Assembly: GCA_947359465.1 (NCBI GenBank)
Contig: OX375875.1
Span: 12,782,538 to 12,846,537 of the forward strand
Length of the DNA stretch: 64,000 nucleotides
Source: Metellina segmentata
Taxonomy: Eukaryota; Arthropoda; Arachnida; Araneae; Tetragnathidae
Direction of reading: 5' to 3'
Under the pieces are notes generated by a model, which saw only the letters and a program-made list of their open reading frames with translations, made no database searches and was not told where the DNA came from. Shown piece after piece: positions 1 through 11,404 of the stretch (within the stretch, counting starts at the first letter, position 1; each line of letters begins with the position of its first letter). The position numbers and the translations under genes are program-made.

Positions 1-1452
1 TAACATCACCAAAATAATAATTTCTGGATGGGCATAATAAGCATTTCTTTGCAAAGTTATATCTACTACAATTTTTAAATCATCCGGCAAAAATCTCGAT
101 TTATTTAAAATATTTGAAAAATGAAGACTCTTGTACCGACATGATGACTGACTTTTAATTATAAACCAAACATATGAGTGTACCTTCACAACATACTCTG
201 TTAATATTTTCACGTTATGTGTTGGATCTTCTGTTGAAACATATAACCTTAAAATTCTATTTGTCGACGTAAACCATTTTTCACAAGATTCTAACATTTT
301 TCCAATTTCTCCGCTGTATTCTTTTGGTCCAGTGGTTTTCCCTTCTAAATGTTGCAACAAATGACGTAAAGGTAGCTGGGTAGCTCATTTGTTTGTAATA
401 AACAAATAAATCAATGCACAGGACGTCCTAAAAAGAGCTCGATATGTCGTATGACTCCATTTTTCAAACCTGTATTTACCACTGTACCATCAAAACCAAC
501 CACTTGCATCTTAGAAAGTTCGATATTTTCTCCAAAAAAGTTGAAATACTTGTTTTAATATTTTGAGAAGAGCCAGTTGGGTAGGAGTGACGTCCCATAT
601 ATTTTGATCCTGGTTCTAGTATTAGAACGATATGTTCTTCTGTTACCGTCTTTCTAGCAATCCTTTCTCTTTCTGTAACCATTGCTAAAGTTTATTCCTT
701 TCACTCATCAAAGTATATTACATATTCTGATAAAGAGGTAGTTTCCTCATTTTTCCTTTTCAGGTAGCTGCGGGTCTTTGTTCTTTCCCTTCTAATTTTA
801 CTACGATCAACTATGTTTGAAGAATCATCCTTGTAAATTTTTCCCATATCCTTCAAAGCAGCATTTATTAGAATTGCTAACGATCTATCGGAAACAACAG
901 TTCTGTGAAAAGCCTGAGCTACATTTGGATGTTTAGTTCTCGTTTGTGAAGTTGTCGGAGAATTATTATCAATGATTGTGTTTATAGTATCATTGGAATT
1001 CTTAAGCAAATTAAAACTCAAAGTAGCTCCCGTAATAGAAGGCGAGAGTATTTTGGATTGTTTTCCTTTACAATCTTTGAGCTGAACGTTTTGGCTCTCT
1101 GCTTCTCTTTCTTTGCACTGCAATCTTTTCTTCAAGCATTCTGCTGTTTTTTAATGTCAACATTTCCAATAACCATTTTTCGAAATGTCCTTTGAACTGT
1201 TAACAAAGCTCTTTCAGCAATAGGTACTTTCATTTTGAAAGTACAACTGAGAAAGTTCTTACATATACATATGGTAATATCAAATAGATATTTTTCTGCT
1301 GATTCCCTGAAGGACACAACCTTTTTCGAGAAATCTAATTTGCAAGTATTTTTTAATAGTTTCTTAATATTTCTATATGCTTTATGGTATTTTTTCAGCA
1401 TATATATTATTTGTTTGTTTTTTACAGTTGGAATCGAACTTTTCTCCCACAA
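1..1452 (-). pseudogene. Decayed multicopy (transposon-like) arthropod protein
   Basis: Read leftwards, three overlapping open stretches (1452-1132, 1135-701, about 720-476) and further broken pieces to about 290 carry one long protein interrupted by frameshifts and stops. Recognisable pieces include the serine-phase motif VVSDRSLAILINAALKDMG near 880, DGTVVNTG near 490, HTNELPLRH near 370-400 (across a frameshift) and KTTGPKEYSGEIGKML near 305-345. I recall this order from a very abundant uncharacterised protein family in spiders and some insects that behaves like a mobile-element protein; its biochemical role is not known to me. The copy runs off the left edge of the window and cannot encode a full product. 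Assignment to the family is from memory; the frameshifts are seen directly. Confidence 0.55.
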
Positions 1453-2350
1453 TCCTTTAAGTTCTTTAATTAAAATTCAACATACATCAGCCACATTCTA
1501 GCATCTCTTTTATAATCTTTCTGTATGCAAAGATAGTGCTTCATAACATCTGCATATGTTGGAAAACATGTTAGGCTTCATTATTTTAGCCATTCCAAAC
1601 ACGGGACATACATCTACTGATCGTGTCCTAGGCATTCCGACTTATTCACAGAAACGTGTATCCTTAACAAACAAAACTGAACTTAAAGATTAAAATTCAA
1701 TGTAAAAAAAATACCTAAAAAAAGTAAAAATACACAGTAAAATACGCCCCAACAAACGAAAGCGAATCAATTTGAGCAAAGGACTTAGTTTTCTTCGATA
1801 GACTAGATCGGTAGGGCATTTGCAGGAGCATACACCTACTAGATATTTACAAAGTGGGCGGGTATTTAAAGAAACCCAGACACCTCCACTCCATGAGGTG
1901 AAATAAAAGTGATTTACCTCTTATAAACAAGCGAAGAAAGGGAAGCGCCCATGCACCCTAGTAGCGAGGAATGCAATGATAAGTCTATTGAGAGGAGTGG
2001 AGACGTGCGTGATATAACGCTCTAAAAAAAGGGGGACATTTTTAATTTCCGGGATAATGTTAGGTGTAACACTCTTTTTTTACAAGCATTGAAGTTCATT
2101 TCACCCACCCATGTCTTTAAATAAAATGTATTAAATTTTTTAAATGCGTTATTATTATTTATGTGAAGAAATTGGCAAAATTTCGAAATTTCAAAGTGAT
2201 TTTGGCACTTGAAGATATTAATTGATTTAACACATATTTCCTATTATTAATAAGCATGGTAGACCCGACCCCAACTATTCCCGCCATAGGCGTTTTCAAT
2301 TTACGAAATTCGTGTTTTTCGTTCCACTATAATGTACATACTCAATATGG
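1453..2350. other. Non-coding stretch, no feature recognised
   Basis: AT-rich sequence with short GC-richer islands near 1790-2010. I see no exon, RNA gene or clear repeat boundary. It separates the decayed gene on the left from the Tc1 remnant on the right. Confidence 0.4.
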
Positions 2351-3541
2351 ACTAAAGTGTTATGACACCCCAGACATTAGGAGGAGGATCCATCTAATTG
2401 TGGGGTTACTTTTTGGTTAGGACTCGGCCCATTGCTGTATGAACCTGGTACCACGAATGCTGACGTGTACCTTGACGTTCTGGGTCATTCGGCCTTGCCT
2501 ACACTATGGCAATACTACGGCGATGATGGTTGCTTTTTCTAACAGGATCGAGCTCCATGACATGCTTCAAAACGTGTGCAGGACCGGTTTCTTGAAAATG
2601 AGGTGAATTTGCTCGTCTGGCCTGTTCTGAGGCCCGGTCTCAATCCGATCGAGTATTTGTGGGACCAACAGGAGCGTCGAGTACGACACCGCCACCCACG
2701 CTCATCTTCACAACAATTTCTTCTCGTAGCCTTGCAAGAGGCATGGCCGTCTCTTATTGCCCGACTTACAGAGAACACGTGAAAAGTATGCCTCGGTGTG
2801 GTGTAGCTCTAATACAAGCAAACCGGAGGACTTACCCGTTACGAAATCTATATATATAATTCTCTTACGTGGCACGCAAAAAAGACGTTATTTGTTATCG
2901 CGTTTTGGCAACATTGTACAATTGTTTGTTTATCACGAAGCCTTGCGCTTCAATTGAATTTATAGCGTTTATCGGATGAAATTTTATTGAAAAAAAAATG
3001 AATTTTAGTCAAGCTGTTGCAGTTAACAATAGAAATCAAAGAAGCCATTTACAAAAAGGTCCTTTTCAGGGCCTTTATAGTTCAACAAGACGTTTGCACT
3101 ACAACTTTCGACAGCTAACTCAATGAAAAAGTGTGGGTGGCTCGAGTGCAGGGGTAAATGTACAAACAAACAACATGCTGGGTATTCAATTTCCAAAGCA
3201 TCGCTCACATTTCGAGTCATAATTTGCTCAAAGTTTTCATTTGAATTCTGATTCTATAGGTACTGTATATATCTTTTCTGAAAAACAACAAAAAAAATTT
3301 AGATTTGAAAAATATATTTTTGTTGGAATATCATATTTTGTAAATAATCCCCTCTGCTAGGACACATGTCTTCATTGATGCGAGCGAAGCGAGCATAGGT
3401 TCGCGCAGCTAACCAATGAGGATTGCGAAGCAATCATCAGGGGGTTGGCGAGCGTTAGCGAGCAGGGGGCGGGCCCCCTAGTACAACAATAAAACCCTTT
3501 TTCTGAAATATATGCAGTGTCCAATACTTTTTTGCATAGAG
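2351..3541 (+). pseudogene. Tc1-like transposase remnant, split by a Helitron
   Basis: From about 2400 the plus strand reads as the C-terminal half of a Tc1-family transposase: NADVYLDVLGHSALPTLWQ (2457 on), then NEVNLLVWP followed by LRPGLNPIEYLWDQQERR around 2597-2680, the region that holds the last catalytic acid of the DDE triad in this family, then LARGMAVS/QANRR-type ending near 2830. Stops and frameshifts break it, and the N-terminal half with the DNA-binding domain is missing. The coding part stops where a Helitron starts at 2847; beyond the Helitron, at 3482-3541, the sequence resumes with a tail typical of Tc1 3' ends (GTCCAATACTTTTTTGCA). It is a dead copy. Confidence 0.8.
2847..3481 (+). 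mobile_element. Non-autonomous Helitron inserted in the Tc1 remnant
   Basis: Starts with TCTATATATATAATTCTCTTA at 2847, the usual TC start with AT-rich lead, preceded by A. Ends at 3481 with a GC hairpin (AGGGGGCGGGCCCCCTAG) finishing in CTAG, followed by T. A start TC, end CTRR preceded by a hairpin, and insertion between A and T without duplication are the Helitron signature. It carries no helicase. An open frame on the minus strand at 3220-3023 (65 aa) is unrecognised and could be captured host sequence, but I cannot support that. Confidence 0.75.
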
Positions 3542-4169
3542 TGTACATGTATTTTATTTTACAGAAACAAACAATACATAATTTACATTAAGTACAGAAT
3601 GGTACATATGTACATAATGTTACATGATCTTATGCTCTAAACGTACATACATATTCAAATTTTAGAATAGGCTATCATTTTGTTTGTTTTTTCTTCGGGT
3701 GACTGAGAGACAATGTTTCGTAATAACGGACTGACGGTTAACAGGAACTGCCGATTATAAGAGTGACGGTTAATAGAAAATTCAATGTACCTACATTAAT
3801 ATTTAAATTAAGAGTTTAAAATGCACTTGCATTTTGTTTATAGCAGATGATTTAATTAATGGCAAAGGTGGCGTGTAATTAAAAAAAAATGTTCCGATTT
3901 AACAGAAGTCTCGTGTTTAAATAATTTTGAAAGATGTGCTACCGTGTTCTTTAATGCATTTATCGGATGTCTAACGAAAATTATCTTAAGATTAATTTAT
4001 CCTGTATAAAATACTGTCCATTAATGTATACAAATATTATGTAAACGACCGTTAGAAATATTTAGTTTGGGAATATGTATTAGTTAGAAACATTTCATTT
4101 AATTGCAAATGTAAATATCACTAATCAGGCGTTAAGAAATGTCTATTAGTTAAAATGAATTTCATTTCG
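3542..4169. other. AT-rich spacer, no feature recognised
   Basis: No open frame, tRNA-like fold or repeat terminus could be recognised. Confidence 0.4.
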
Positions 4170-4173
4170 TTAA

Positions 4174-4903
4174 GGGGGTCCGGGACACATCAGAAAAAAA
4201 ATTTTATTAATTAATTTAGAATTTTGAATTTTTTTGTACTGATTACCCATCTAACTAATAAACAAAATCACAACACAAAATGTTTCCAAAATTTTTTTTA
4301 AAAATTTTAAATTAAAATTTTTTGAAAAAAAAGGGGTCATTTTAAATTGCTAAGACTCAAAATATTCTTGGTCCATTTTCAAAATTCTTGCAGTAAATTA
4401 TTCAAAAATTTATAAACTTTAATTTTGATTCAGCAGTTTAAAAAATATTAATTTAACAAAAAATAAAAAATATTTGAATGAAAATTTTTGAAAATTTTAA
4501 GGTACTTTTTTTAAAAAAAAGTCATATTTTTAAAAGTAAATATTTGTTTCAAATTTGCTGAATCAAAATTAAAGTATAATGTTTGAAAAATATATATTCC
4601 AAATTTCAACCCTTAAACTTTATTGGTTTTCGACTTATAGCAATTTGAATACAGGAAATCTTAAAAAATGTATCATGGAGAAAAACGCATTTAAAGTTTT
4701 AAAGACAGATGTCGTTGCCATGACAACAACTTTCAAGAGTGTTAGATTTTCAAAACAACGCACTACAAAAATTATTATATCTCTAGTTCTAATTAAGATA
4801 GAAACATGATTTAGACGTCATTTTAAGCAAAAAAACATAGAGAATTTCTTAAAATCATAAAAAAAATTTCGAAAATTTGACGATTTTTGTGTCCCGGACC
4901 CCC
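4174..4903. mobile_element. MITE flanked by TTAA, piggyBac-like
   Basis: The 16-bp terminus GGGGGTCCGGGACACA at 4174 is repeated inverted at 4888-4903, and both ends are directly flanked by TTAA (4170-4173, 4904-4907). TTAA duplication is the rule for piggyBac-type transposases, so this looks like a 730-bp non-autonomous passenger of that class. The interior is very AT-rich. The open frame at 4579-4809 inside it has no recognisable content. Confidence 0.8.
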
Positions 4904-5021
4904 TTAAGTAAATATTACAGAAATGTAATTAGTCATTTTCATGTAAAACATAGTAAATGTATAGTATAGTTACACTTTAAAAATATTAAAAATACATATT
5001 ACGAACTAGAGGTACCTACTT

Positions 5022-5894
5022 TTCTTTTGTTAGAAGAATTATATTATGAAATAGTCCACAAACCTGGCAAACAAATGGCCCATGTGGATGCACTCCGTAG
5101 ATACACTGTAATGCAGGTCACTGCACAGACGACCGTAACTACTCCTTAAATAATTGCTTCACAATCCAATGAGGAGCACATCACCGCAATTAAGAAACTG
5201 ATAGAAAACGGAAGTAATGCAAATTACTTTACAAACAAATGGTGTCGTTTACAAATACGATAATGATCGTGAACTGTTAGTTGCTCCCAGAGCGATGCAT
5301 GACGCAATAATACGACATGCAGACGATAAAGGACATCTCGCAGTAAATAAAACTGATGAGCTAGTTAAGCGAGATTTTTTTTATTCCTAAACTGAGGAAA
5401 CATGTTGAATATTTAATTAGTAATTGTGTACAGTGCATGCTCAGTAATAAGAAGCTAGGAAAACCCGAATGATTTTAAAATCCGATACCTAAAGAGGACG
5501 TTCCATTATTCACATATTACATTGATTTTATAGGTCCGTTACCTTCAACATCTTTAAACTATCAGCATATCTTCACGGTAGTAGACGGCATTCGCATAAT
5601 TCACTTGGTTATATTCTACCAAATCTACCAGCCGCAATAAATAAACGTAAGCAAAAATAAAATATTTTTGGTAATCCAGCGAGGATAATTTCGGATAAAG
5701 AATCTGCTTTTATATCTAAAATCTAAAGAGTTTGCAGATTTTTGTAGCGAAACGGGATAGGACACATAAAATTCACAACGGGAATCCCAAGAGGCAATGG
5801 ACAAGAAGAAAAAATACACAAAACCCTGATCCCAGTGTAAACCAAATTTTCAATTGAAGAACCGATCAAATGGTTCAAACACGTTGACACCTCA
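5022..5894 (+). pseudogene. Ty3/gypsy pol remnant (RNase H end and integrase)
   Basis: Broken plus-strand coding sequence. Near 5050 it reads EIVHKPGKQMAHVDALRR, the end of the RNase H domain of gypsy-type pol. From about 5310 follow HADDKGHLAVNKTDELVKRD and a CxxC pair (NCVQCM) near 5425, the zinc-binding H2C2 domain of the integrase, then YYIDFIGPLP near 5515, the start of the integrase core with its first catalytic acid, and SDKESAF near 5695, the second. Several frameshifts and stops separate these pieces. The reading continues beyond two insertions, at 6640-6690 and 10207-10330. No LTR could be placed with confidence. This is an old, non-functional element. Confidence 0.8.
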
Positions 5895-5902
5895 CAAAGA
5901 AT

Positions 5903-6631
5903 ACAAGCGCCTCAGCGTACAGCGTAAGTGTCCGACAAGTTGACTCTGATTGGCTGGTATGATCATGTGCCTGAGACGTAAAGGTGTTTCATTTGGCTAT
6001 TTATCTACGTTTTGGCGCAGATCTCTTTGACTGATAGGAACGGTTTTCGAAAGGTTTTGCATTTTGAACCGAAAATTGTATCCTTTTATTATATAAGTTA
6101 CTAATTATATAAGTTAGTGTTTTATGTATGCTTTTTGTTACATCAGAATGGTCCTAAACCAGGGATGGATACGACACCATCATCCTAAAGCAAAGGGGAC
6201 GGCAGAGGGGCGGAAAAATATCAGCTGGTAGTGAGTTCAGGAGTGGTTTTTAGATTATTTATGTAAAATCAACGGAAGTTTGGAAAAATAAAAAAAGGGT
6301 ATTAAAAATTAGGAAAAGTAATTTAGAATCAAAAGGAATTAAATTGGAATTGTTTTAAATAATTTGGATGATCTAAAAATATTTCCGCCAGTTGGGCTCG
6401 AACTCGGAAAGTCATCCTCCGCCGCTAACGCCAATCTGATGGTAAGTAACTTTAGCCATTTGGCCATCGTTGCTTCACCAAGAGGAGCTCTTTAAAAGAA
6501 GAGTTCATTTTTGCCTCCCCTTATAAAAAAGTTGGCGAGAAATACTACTAACAACAACCATACAACATATATATGAGGAGCCAATCAGAGTCAACTTGTC
6601 GGACACTTACGCTGTACGCTGAGGCGCTAGT
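5903..6631. mobile_element. 729-bp MITE with 53-bp inverted repeats inside gypsy pol
   Basis: The left end (5903-5955) and the inverted right end (6579-6631) match over 53 bp with one mismatch, starting AC[A/T]AGCGCCTCAGCGTACA. The 8-bp CAAAGAAT lies directly outside both ends (5895-5902 and 6632-6639) as a perfect target-site duplication, and the gypsy reading frame resumes after it. An 8-bp duplication points to a hAT-type transposase, though 9-10 bp (Mutator-type) is possible because the next bases also match. No coding capacity was seen. Confidence 0.88.
6376..6475 (-). repeat. tRNA-like sequence within the MITE
   Basis: On the minus strand, TGGCCAAATGGCTAAAG resembles a tRNA A box and GAGTTCGAGCCC, about 60 bases further on, a B box (GGTTCGANNCC). 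Acceptor-stem pairing is not convincing, so it is a tRNA-like relic or SINE head rather than a working tRNA gene. Confidence 0.45.
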
Positions 6632-6639
6632 CAAAGAAT

Positions 6640-6690
6640 ACTCAACGGCACAACCTTCAGAAGCACAATATGGACGACCTTCGAACTTTC
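6640..6690 (+). pseudogene. Gypsy pol fragment between the MITE and the hAT element
   Basis: Continues the pol reading after the MITE with a sequence ending TTFELS. In gypsy elements a comparable stretch follows the integrase core, ahead of the end of pol. It is cut by the hAT insertion at 6696. Confidence 0.6.
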
Positions 6691-6976
6691 AACAGCAGGG
6701 CCGGCCCTAGACATTTTGGCGCTCCGGGCAAAACCTTAATTTTGCGCCCCCCCCCCCCCTCCTCTCCGTTTTTTTTAAGTAAATCTCATGCGACCATATT
6801 AGAAAGTCAAGAAAACATTGAAAAAAAAGAAAAAGAAAAAAACGTTTTTTTTAAACTCAATCATCAGATAACAAGATAAGCAATTTAGCACTTAAGGCAA
6901 AATAACAAAAATTAAAATGTAGTAATGCTAACTGAACTAATATCCCATATAAATAAATTCTAACTAACCAAAGTAA

Positions 6977-9107
6977 TTAAAATGCCCTTTTTCTAACTTT
7001 TCTTTCGGCAAACTCACGAACCAGTGATTTCAAGTCTAATTTATCACTAATTTGGTGTTCTATAGCAATCATTGCCAATCCATTGAGACGATTTTGCGTC
7101 TGTATCGATCTGAGATAATTTTTTATTATTTTTAGTTTTGAAAAGCTTCTTTCCCCTGAAGCCACAGTGACTGGCAATGTAAGTAGGATTCTTAATGCTA
7201 TGCTGAGGTTTGGTGCGAATTTAAGTGTAGCGATAAACTTGAGAACTTCGACAGGGGTTTCCTTTTTTATTAATAATGACGAAACAATGCTTATTTCATC
7301 GGCTAGTTCCAGGGTGTTAAGATCGCTTAAATTTCCATCAGTTAAAACTACTTCCAAATCTTTGCAATGAGCCAGTAGCTCATTTCTGGGCATGTCTTTT
7401 AGACCAAAAATATTATACAAAAAGCTGAAATAATTACTGTGAGTATTTAGCAAATTATATCTGGTTTCCAAGCTATTTATTGCTTGATCTATAGTGTGAA
7501 AAAAAAAATCTATTTTATATTTTTGTTTGAGGTCTTGAACGGGTTCATCCGGGCCTTCATACAAAAACGTTCTTGTTTTGCTTCTGACACGATGACGTGG
7601 TGTGGTGGTTTCGAAATTAGCTTCCACGTCAATCTCTGAAGCAAGCTCGGTTGCTTCTAAAATGATGCTTTCAAAAGCTTCATCTGATCTCAGGTTTTCA
7701 AAGAAGAGTTTGCAGTTGCTAAGCATATCAATAGCTTGTGACATATTAAAATTTACAGTTTGCAAAAGTTTGCTGATGGGGTTAATATGACTCAAAATTT
7801 TGTACCAGATCACAACAGAGCATATAAATTTGAACTGCTTCAAATTATTTAATAATCCGCTAGCCTCGTCTCTGATCATATTATCGATTTCTGAATCTTC
7901 ATATATGCTGTACAAAGCATCGTGAATTGGACCAATTTGAAACCGCAGAGCTTTTAATGAGTCGACTCGACTTTCCCATCGCGTATTACTCAATGGTTTT
8001 AGGGTGTAAGTATCAATATATTTCAGTAATATTGCCCAACGAAAAGAAGAGGAAGAAAAAAATATATATAACTTTTGAACAATATTGAAGAAGTTGGCTG
8101 CCTCAAACGAGGATTTTGCCATATCGTTTACAACCAAATTTAGCGAATGGCTGCTGCATGGAACATAAAATGCTCTGGGGTTTATATTTGTGATTCTTGT
8201 TTGTACTCCCGATTTTTCTCCTCTCATATTGGAACCATTGTCATACCCTTGACTGCGCATGTTTTCTACTTTAAGCCTATTTTTCTCTAGCTCTTCTAGT
8301 AAAACCTCCGACAATTCCTTAGCTGTTGATCTCTCAATGGGTAGAAAACCCAAAAAATGTTCGTTGATATTAACTTGAACTTCAGACTCTGATTCCTGTA
8401 TGGAGACAAATCTTACCACAAATGTCATCTGTTCTACTTTACTTGCATCGGGAGTACAGTCAAGAATCACGGAATAATACTTGGCCTTTTGAACTTGCTC
8501 AATGATGTGGAGCTTTATGTTGTCATGCAATAATTCAATTATTTCATTTTGTATAGTTTTCCCTAGATATGTAGCTTTGATTTCTTCTTTATTGAGGACT
8601 CTGCGAACGTGTTCCTCCATTTTTGGATCAAACTCAGCCAATAACTGAATTAACTTCAAAAAGTTTCCATTATTGTGTTCATACAGTTTATCACTTGTTC
8701 CTCGAAAAGCTAGAGAGCTCTCACCTAGCATTTTAACGACTGATATAATGCGTAAAAGAATTTCAGACCAGTGATTTATCTCAGAATCAATATGAGTCTC
8801 TGAGAAACTGCATGTATTGTTTCACCTATTTTCAATCTTTGCTTCAATTCAAGCCATGATTTCAAACAATCTATATGAGTTTTAGCATTTTCATGATGTG
8901 CTAAAGAGTCCCCTAAATGCTTCCAGTCTTTAAATCCCCGATTGCCAAGACCGCTCAAGCTAGATGGTGCAGCAAAAGGTCGACATGGAAAACAGTACAA
9001 AGCATTTTGAAATACGGAATATACTATCCATTCTCTTAAAACCTCTTCTCCATTTTTAAGCCTTTTCTTGTAATGTTTTGGTGAGAATAGCATCGGACAT
9101 TTGGTTT
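6977..9107 (-). pseudogene. hAT transposase with TTF-type zinc finger, one frameshift
   Basis: Two minus-strand frames belong together: 9093-8776 (105 aa) and 8731-6977 (584 aa). The first holds the TTF-type finger region (EWIVYSVFQNALYCFPCRPF, then GFKDWKHLGDSLAHHENAK). The second holds the RNase-H-like core (DCTPDASKVEQMTFVVRFV) and ends with the hAT dimerisation domain (ASGERSFSKLKIIKNYLRS). Conserved sequence runs on in another frame across the gap (IDSEINHWSEILLRI), so a single indel at about 8795-8815 separates them. A splice acceptor (TTCCAG) precedes 9107 and a donor (GGTAAGTG) sits at 9510, giving an intron of about 400 bp. It resembles ZMYM1-like transposases. Expressed as it stands, it would lose the catalytic part. 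Confidence 0.85.
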
Positions 9108-9149
9108 CTGGAACAAATTAATTAAAATAAAAAATAATACTGATATAAA

Positions 9150-9440
9150 AAAAAGCCATGATTTAATTTAAATTATAATTTCTGAAATCCCCCACTTGTG
9201 CGCCACTGGCTTAAAAAAAAAACGTATTATATTCAACTTCAGACTCAATTACCTTTCATTCGATACCACACAAGCCATGATTTGATTTAAACTCTAATTT
9301 TCAAAATCCCCTCCCCCTTATGCGTCACTGACTTTAAAAAATGTATTTCATTCAACTCCAGACTCAATTACCTTTCATTTGATACCACACAAGCCATGTT
9401 TTGATCTAAACTCTAATTTTTGAAATCTACCCCCCCCACC
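9150..9440. repeat. Tandem repeat of about 130 bp in the transposase intron
   Basis: About two and a half degenerate copies of a unit containing AAGCCATGATTTGATTTAAA and ACCTTTCATTYGATACCACA are seen, each followed by a CCCC-rich tract. Confidence 0.75.
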
Positions 9441-10206
9441 CTTTTTTTGGCTTATGTCTGATGGATTTGATTAGTTTTTAAAAATGAAAACAAAAATTAA
9501 AACACTTACCTTCACAGAAGCCAAACGCACTGGACAATTTGCACAAGCACTTTTTTAAAGCTTTTTTGCACTAACAATTTAAACAAACTATTTTATTTCG
9601 CACCAGCCGAAGTCTAGTAGCAAATAATGCATTGTTTTAAGTCTACTTCCTTTTTATATGCAGTTAAAAAGGGCTGTTAGATCTTGTTTCGCTTGGTTTC
9701 AAAATTGTTGTTTCCTGTACAGTCGTGTTGCCACGGGCCGAAAAACTTGTCAATTCTTGAAAGGCGTTGGCTGAGTGGTTTTGTCATGTTGAATTCAATT
9801 CAAGTAGGTTTTGCCTTAATGTTTAAATATATTATATTATTTGAATTATGTGCTTAGAAATAAAAATGATAAATTCCGCCTGCCGCCTCTTAATCTTGTC
9901 AACTATCAGTCAAATCTTGCAACGCGTTTTTGAGAAAATTCCCGTGAACCGATTTCAATGAAATTTGGTATACTTACAAGGGTCCGATGACAATGCAATA
10001 TTATGAAAAATAATTTATTGATATGATATCAGAATGATAAAAAAATATTCTTTACTTTTTAGTTTTAGTGTGCATTTTATAAAAGCCTGTAACTTAATTT
10101 TTTTTTATCAGTTTATTTTCATTTTCCATGATTTTGGCGCCCCTAGATCATTGCGCTCCGGGCGGCCGCCCGGATCGCCCTACCCTGGAGCCGGCCCTGT
10201 CGACAG

Positions 10207-10330
10207 GCGGGAAATGCGAAACACAGAAGACCTCAAGATAGCCCAGCTCTTCGGCCCCGTTCACATTGAGGCGCGTAAAACGCACGTTTGGCGAGGGTAG
10301 CTAGGTCCTGCTCTTCAAGGTCGCAAAGAT
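10207..10330 (+). pseudogene. 3' continuation of the gypsy pol remnant
   Basis: Reads RREMRNTEDLKIAQLFGP and ends near KTHVWRG; this follows in sense from the fragment at 6640-6690 once the hAT element is taken out. It marks the right side of the original retrotransposon. Confidence 0.55.
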
Positions 10331-11390
10331 AGAAACTTGAATTAGAGGAATAAAAAAAAAACACTAGCCGGGTTGCGCCGGTTAACGCTCGGCTGTTTGT
10401 AATAGCTATCAAAACTGAATGAAACACGAATATTCAAGACATTTGCTCATTCGTGAATGAAAAGGCTAAATGTAGGTTTTACTCTATGTCTAGGTTCGCT
10501 ATTAGTAGCTGGCTACAGATAAATATTTGCATGGTAAATCTTTGAATTAATGCACAGTTTTTGATAAAAATGGTAGAAGAGGTTTCAGACCTTAGAAATA
10601 TTTTGTATTTACCAATACACTACAACTGAGAACTGCAAAAATCATCCAAATGTCTTAGATGTTCAATTGTTGAAATGGTCATTAGAGACATATCAAATGC
10701 TACATTTAGATTTTTTGCACTTCTCTCTTGAGACATATAAATAGTTTCACATTTGTAATAGCTCTCTTTTAGGCATTTGAAACGGTTAATTCTAATGTCA
10801 TACTAATCCCATCGTGACGATAATTCGTAAATATTTTACTTGTATTGAGGTCATATATCCAGTAAAAGGAATGCAAAAAGTGCAAAATTCTGTCAAATTC
10901 CCGCAGTTGTGTTTTTGAGCGTCAGATAGATTTTCGCTTGAAACATATTGATAACTAAGCCTTCGTCGAGCTCTCCGTTTGAAAAATTGCTCAGCCTTTT
11001 CATTCGCGTGGCGATCTTCAGCAATTCTGTGTTCCGATCTCATCTTCAGCAATTCTTGTAGCTCTCCGTTCAAACGACTACTCAACTGTTTCATTCGCGC
11101 GGTGCATTCTTTTTCGTGCATTTTTAACTGAAACTCCATTTGGCATAGAAATTTAACTTGGCTTTTTGATAACAGCAAGAATTCAAAAAATCTAGTTTTT
11201 TTTTTTTTTTTTTTTTAATTTACTTTGATTGTTGCAATTTGACGATACACAAAGAACGTCGATTTCGGGTCCACGTATGTACGTTCGTTTTTTATATATA
11301 TATATTGATATTTTAATGGCGGGACCTCGCTAGCCTTGCCATGCGCGCGTTGAAGCTACAATGAAAGCAATATTTATGTTCCTCTATCTT
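10331..11390. other. Intergenic, with one unrecognised minus-strand open frame
   Basis: An open frame at 11178-10798 (126 aa, minus) has a Lys/Glu/Arg-rich, probably helical N-terminal half (MKQLSSRLNGELQELLKMRS, then EHRIAEDRHANEKAEQFFKR) and then an unrelated tail. A poly-T run of about 20 bases lies at 11198-11218. I do not recognise the protein; it may be a fragment of a larger coiled-coil gene or chance. Confidence 0.25.
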
Positions 11391-11404
11391 ACCTTAATCT
11401 ATAC

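Larger units (their letters stand above)
6696..10199 (-). mobile_element. hAT transposon (ZMYM/TTF-zinc-finger type), 3.5 kb
   Basis: The ends are inverted repeats starting CAGGGCCGGC (6696) and ending GCCGGCCCTG (10199); behind them lie GC-rich, partly matching subterminal stretches such as GCGCTCCGGGC. The flanks TCAACAG (6689-6695) and TCGACAG (10200-10206) are an imperfect, probably decayed target-site duplication. The element contains one minus-strand transposase gene (see next entry) with an intron carrying a tandem repeat. It lies inside the gypsy pol remnant, whose reading resumes at about 10207. A single frameshift in the transposase makes it probably inactive. Confidence 0.85.

Noticed and set aside
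9150..9440. Tandem repeat taken for a satellite array
   Set aside because: Only about two and a half units, confined to the hAT intron.
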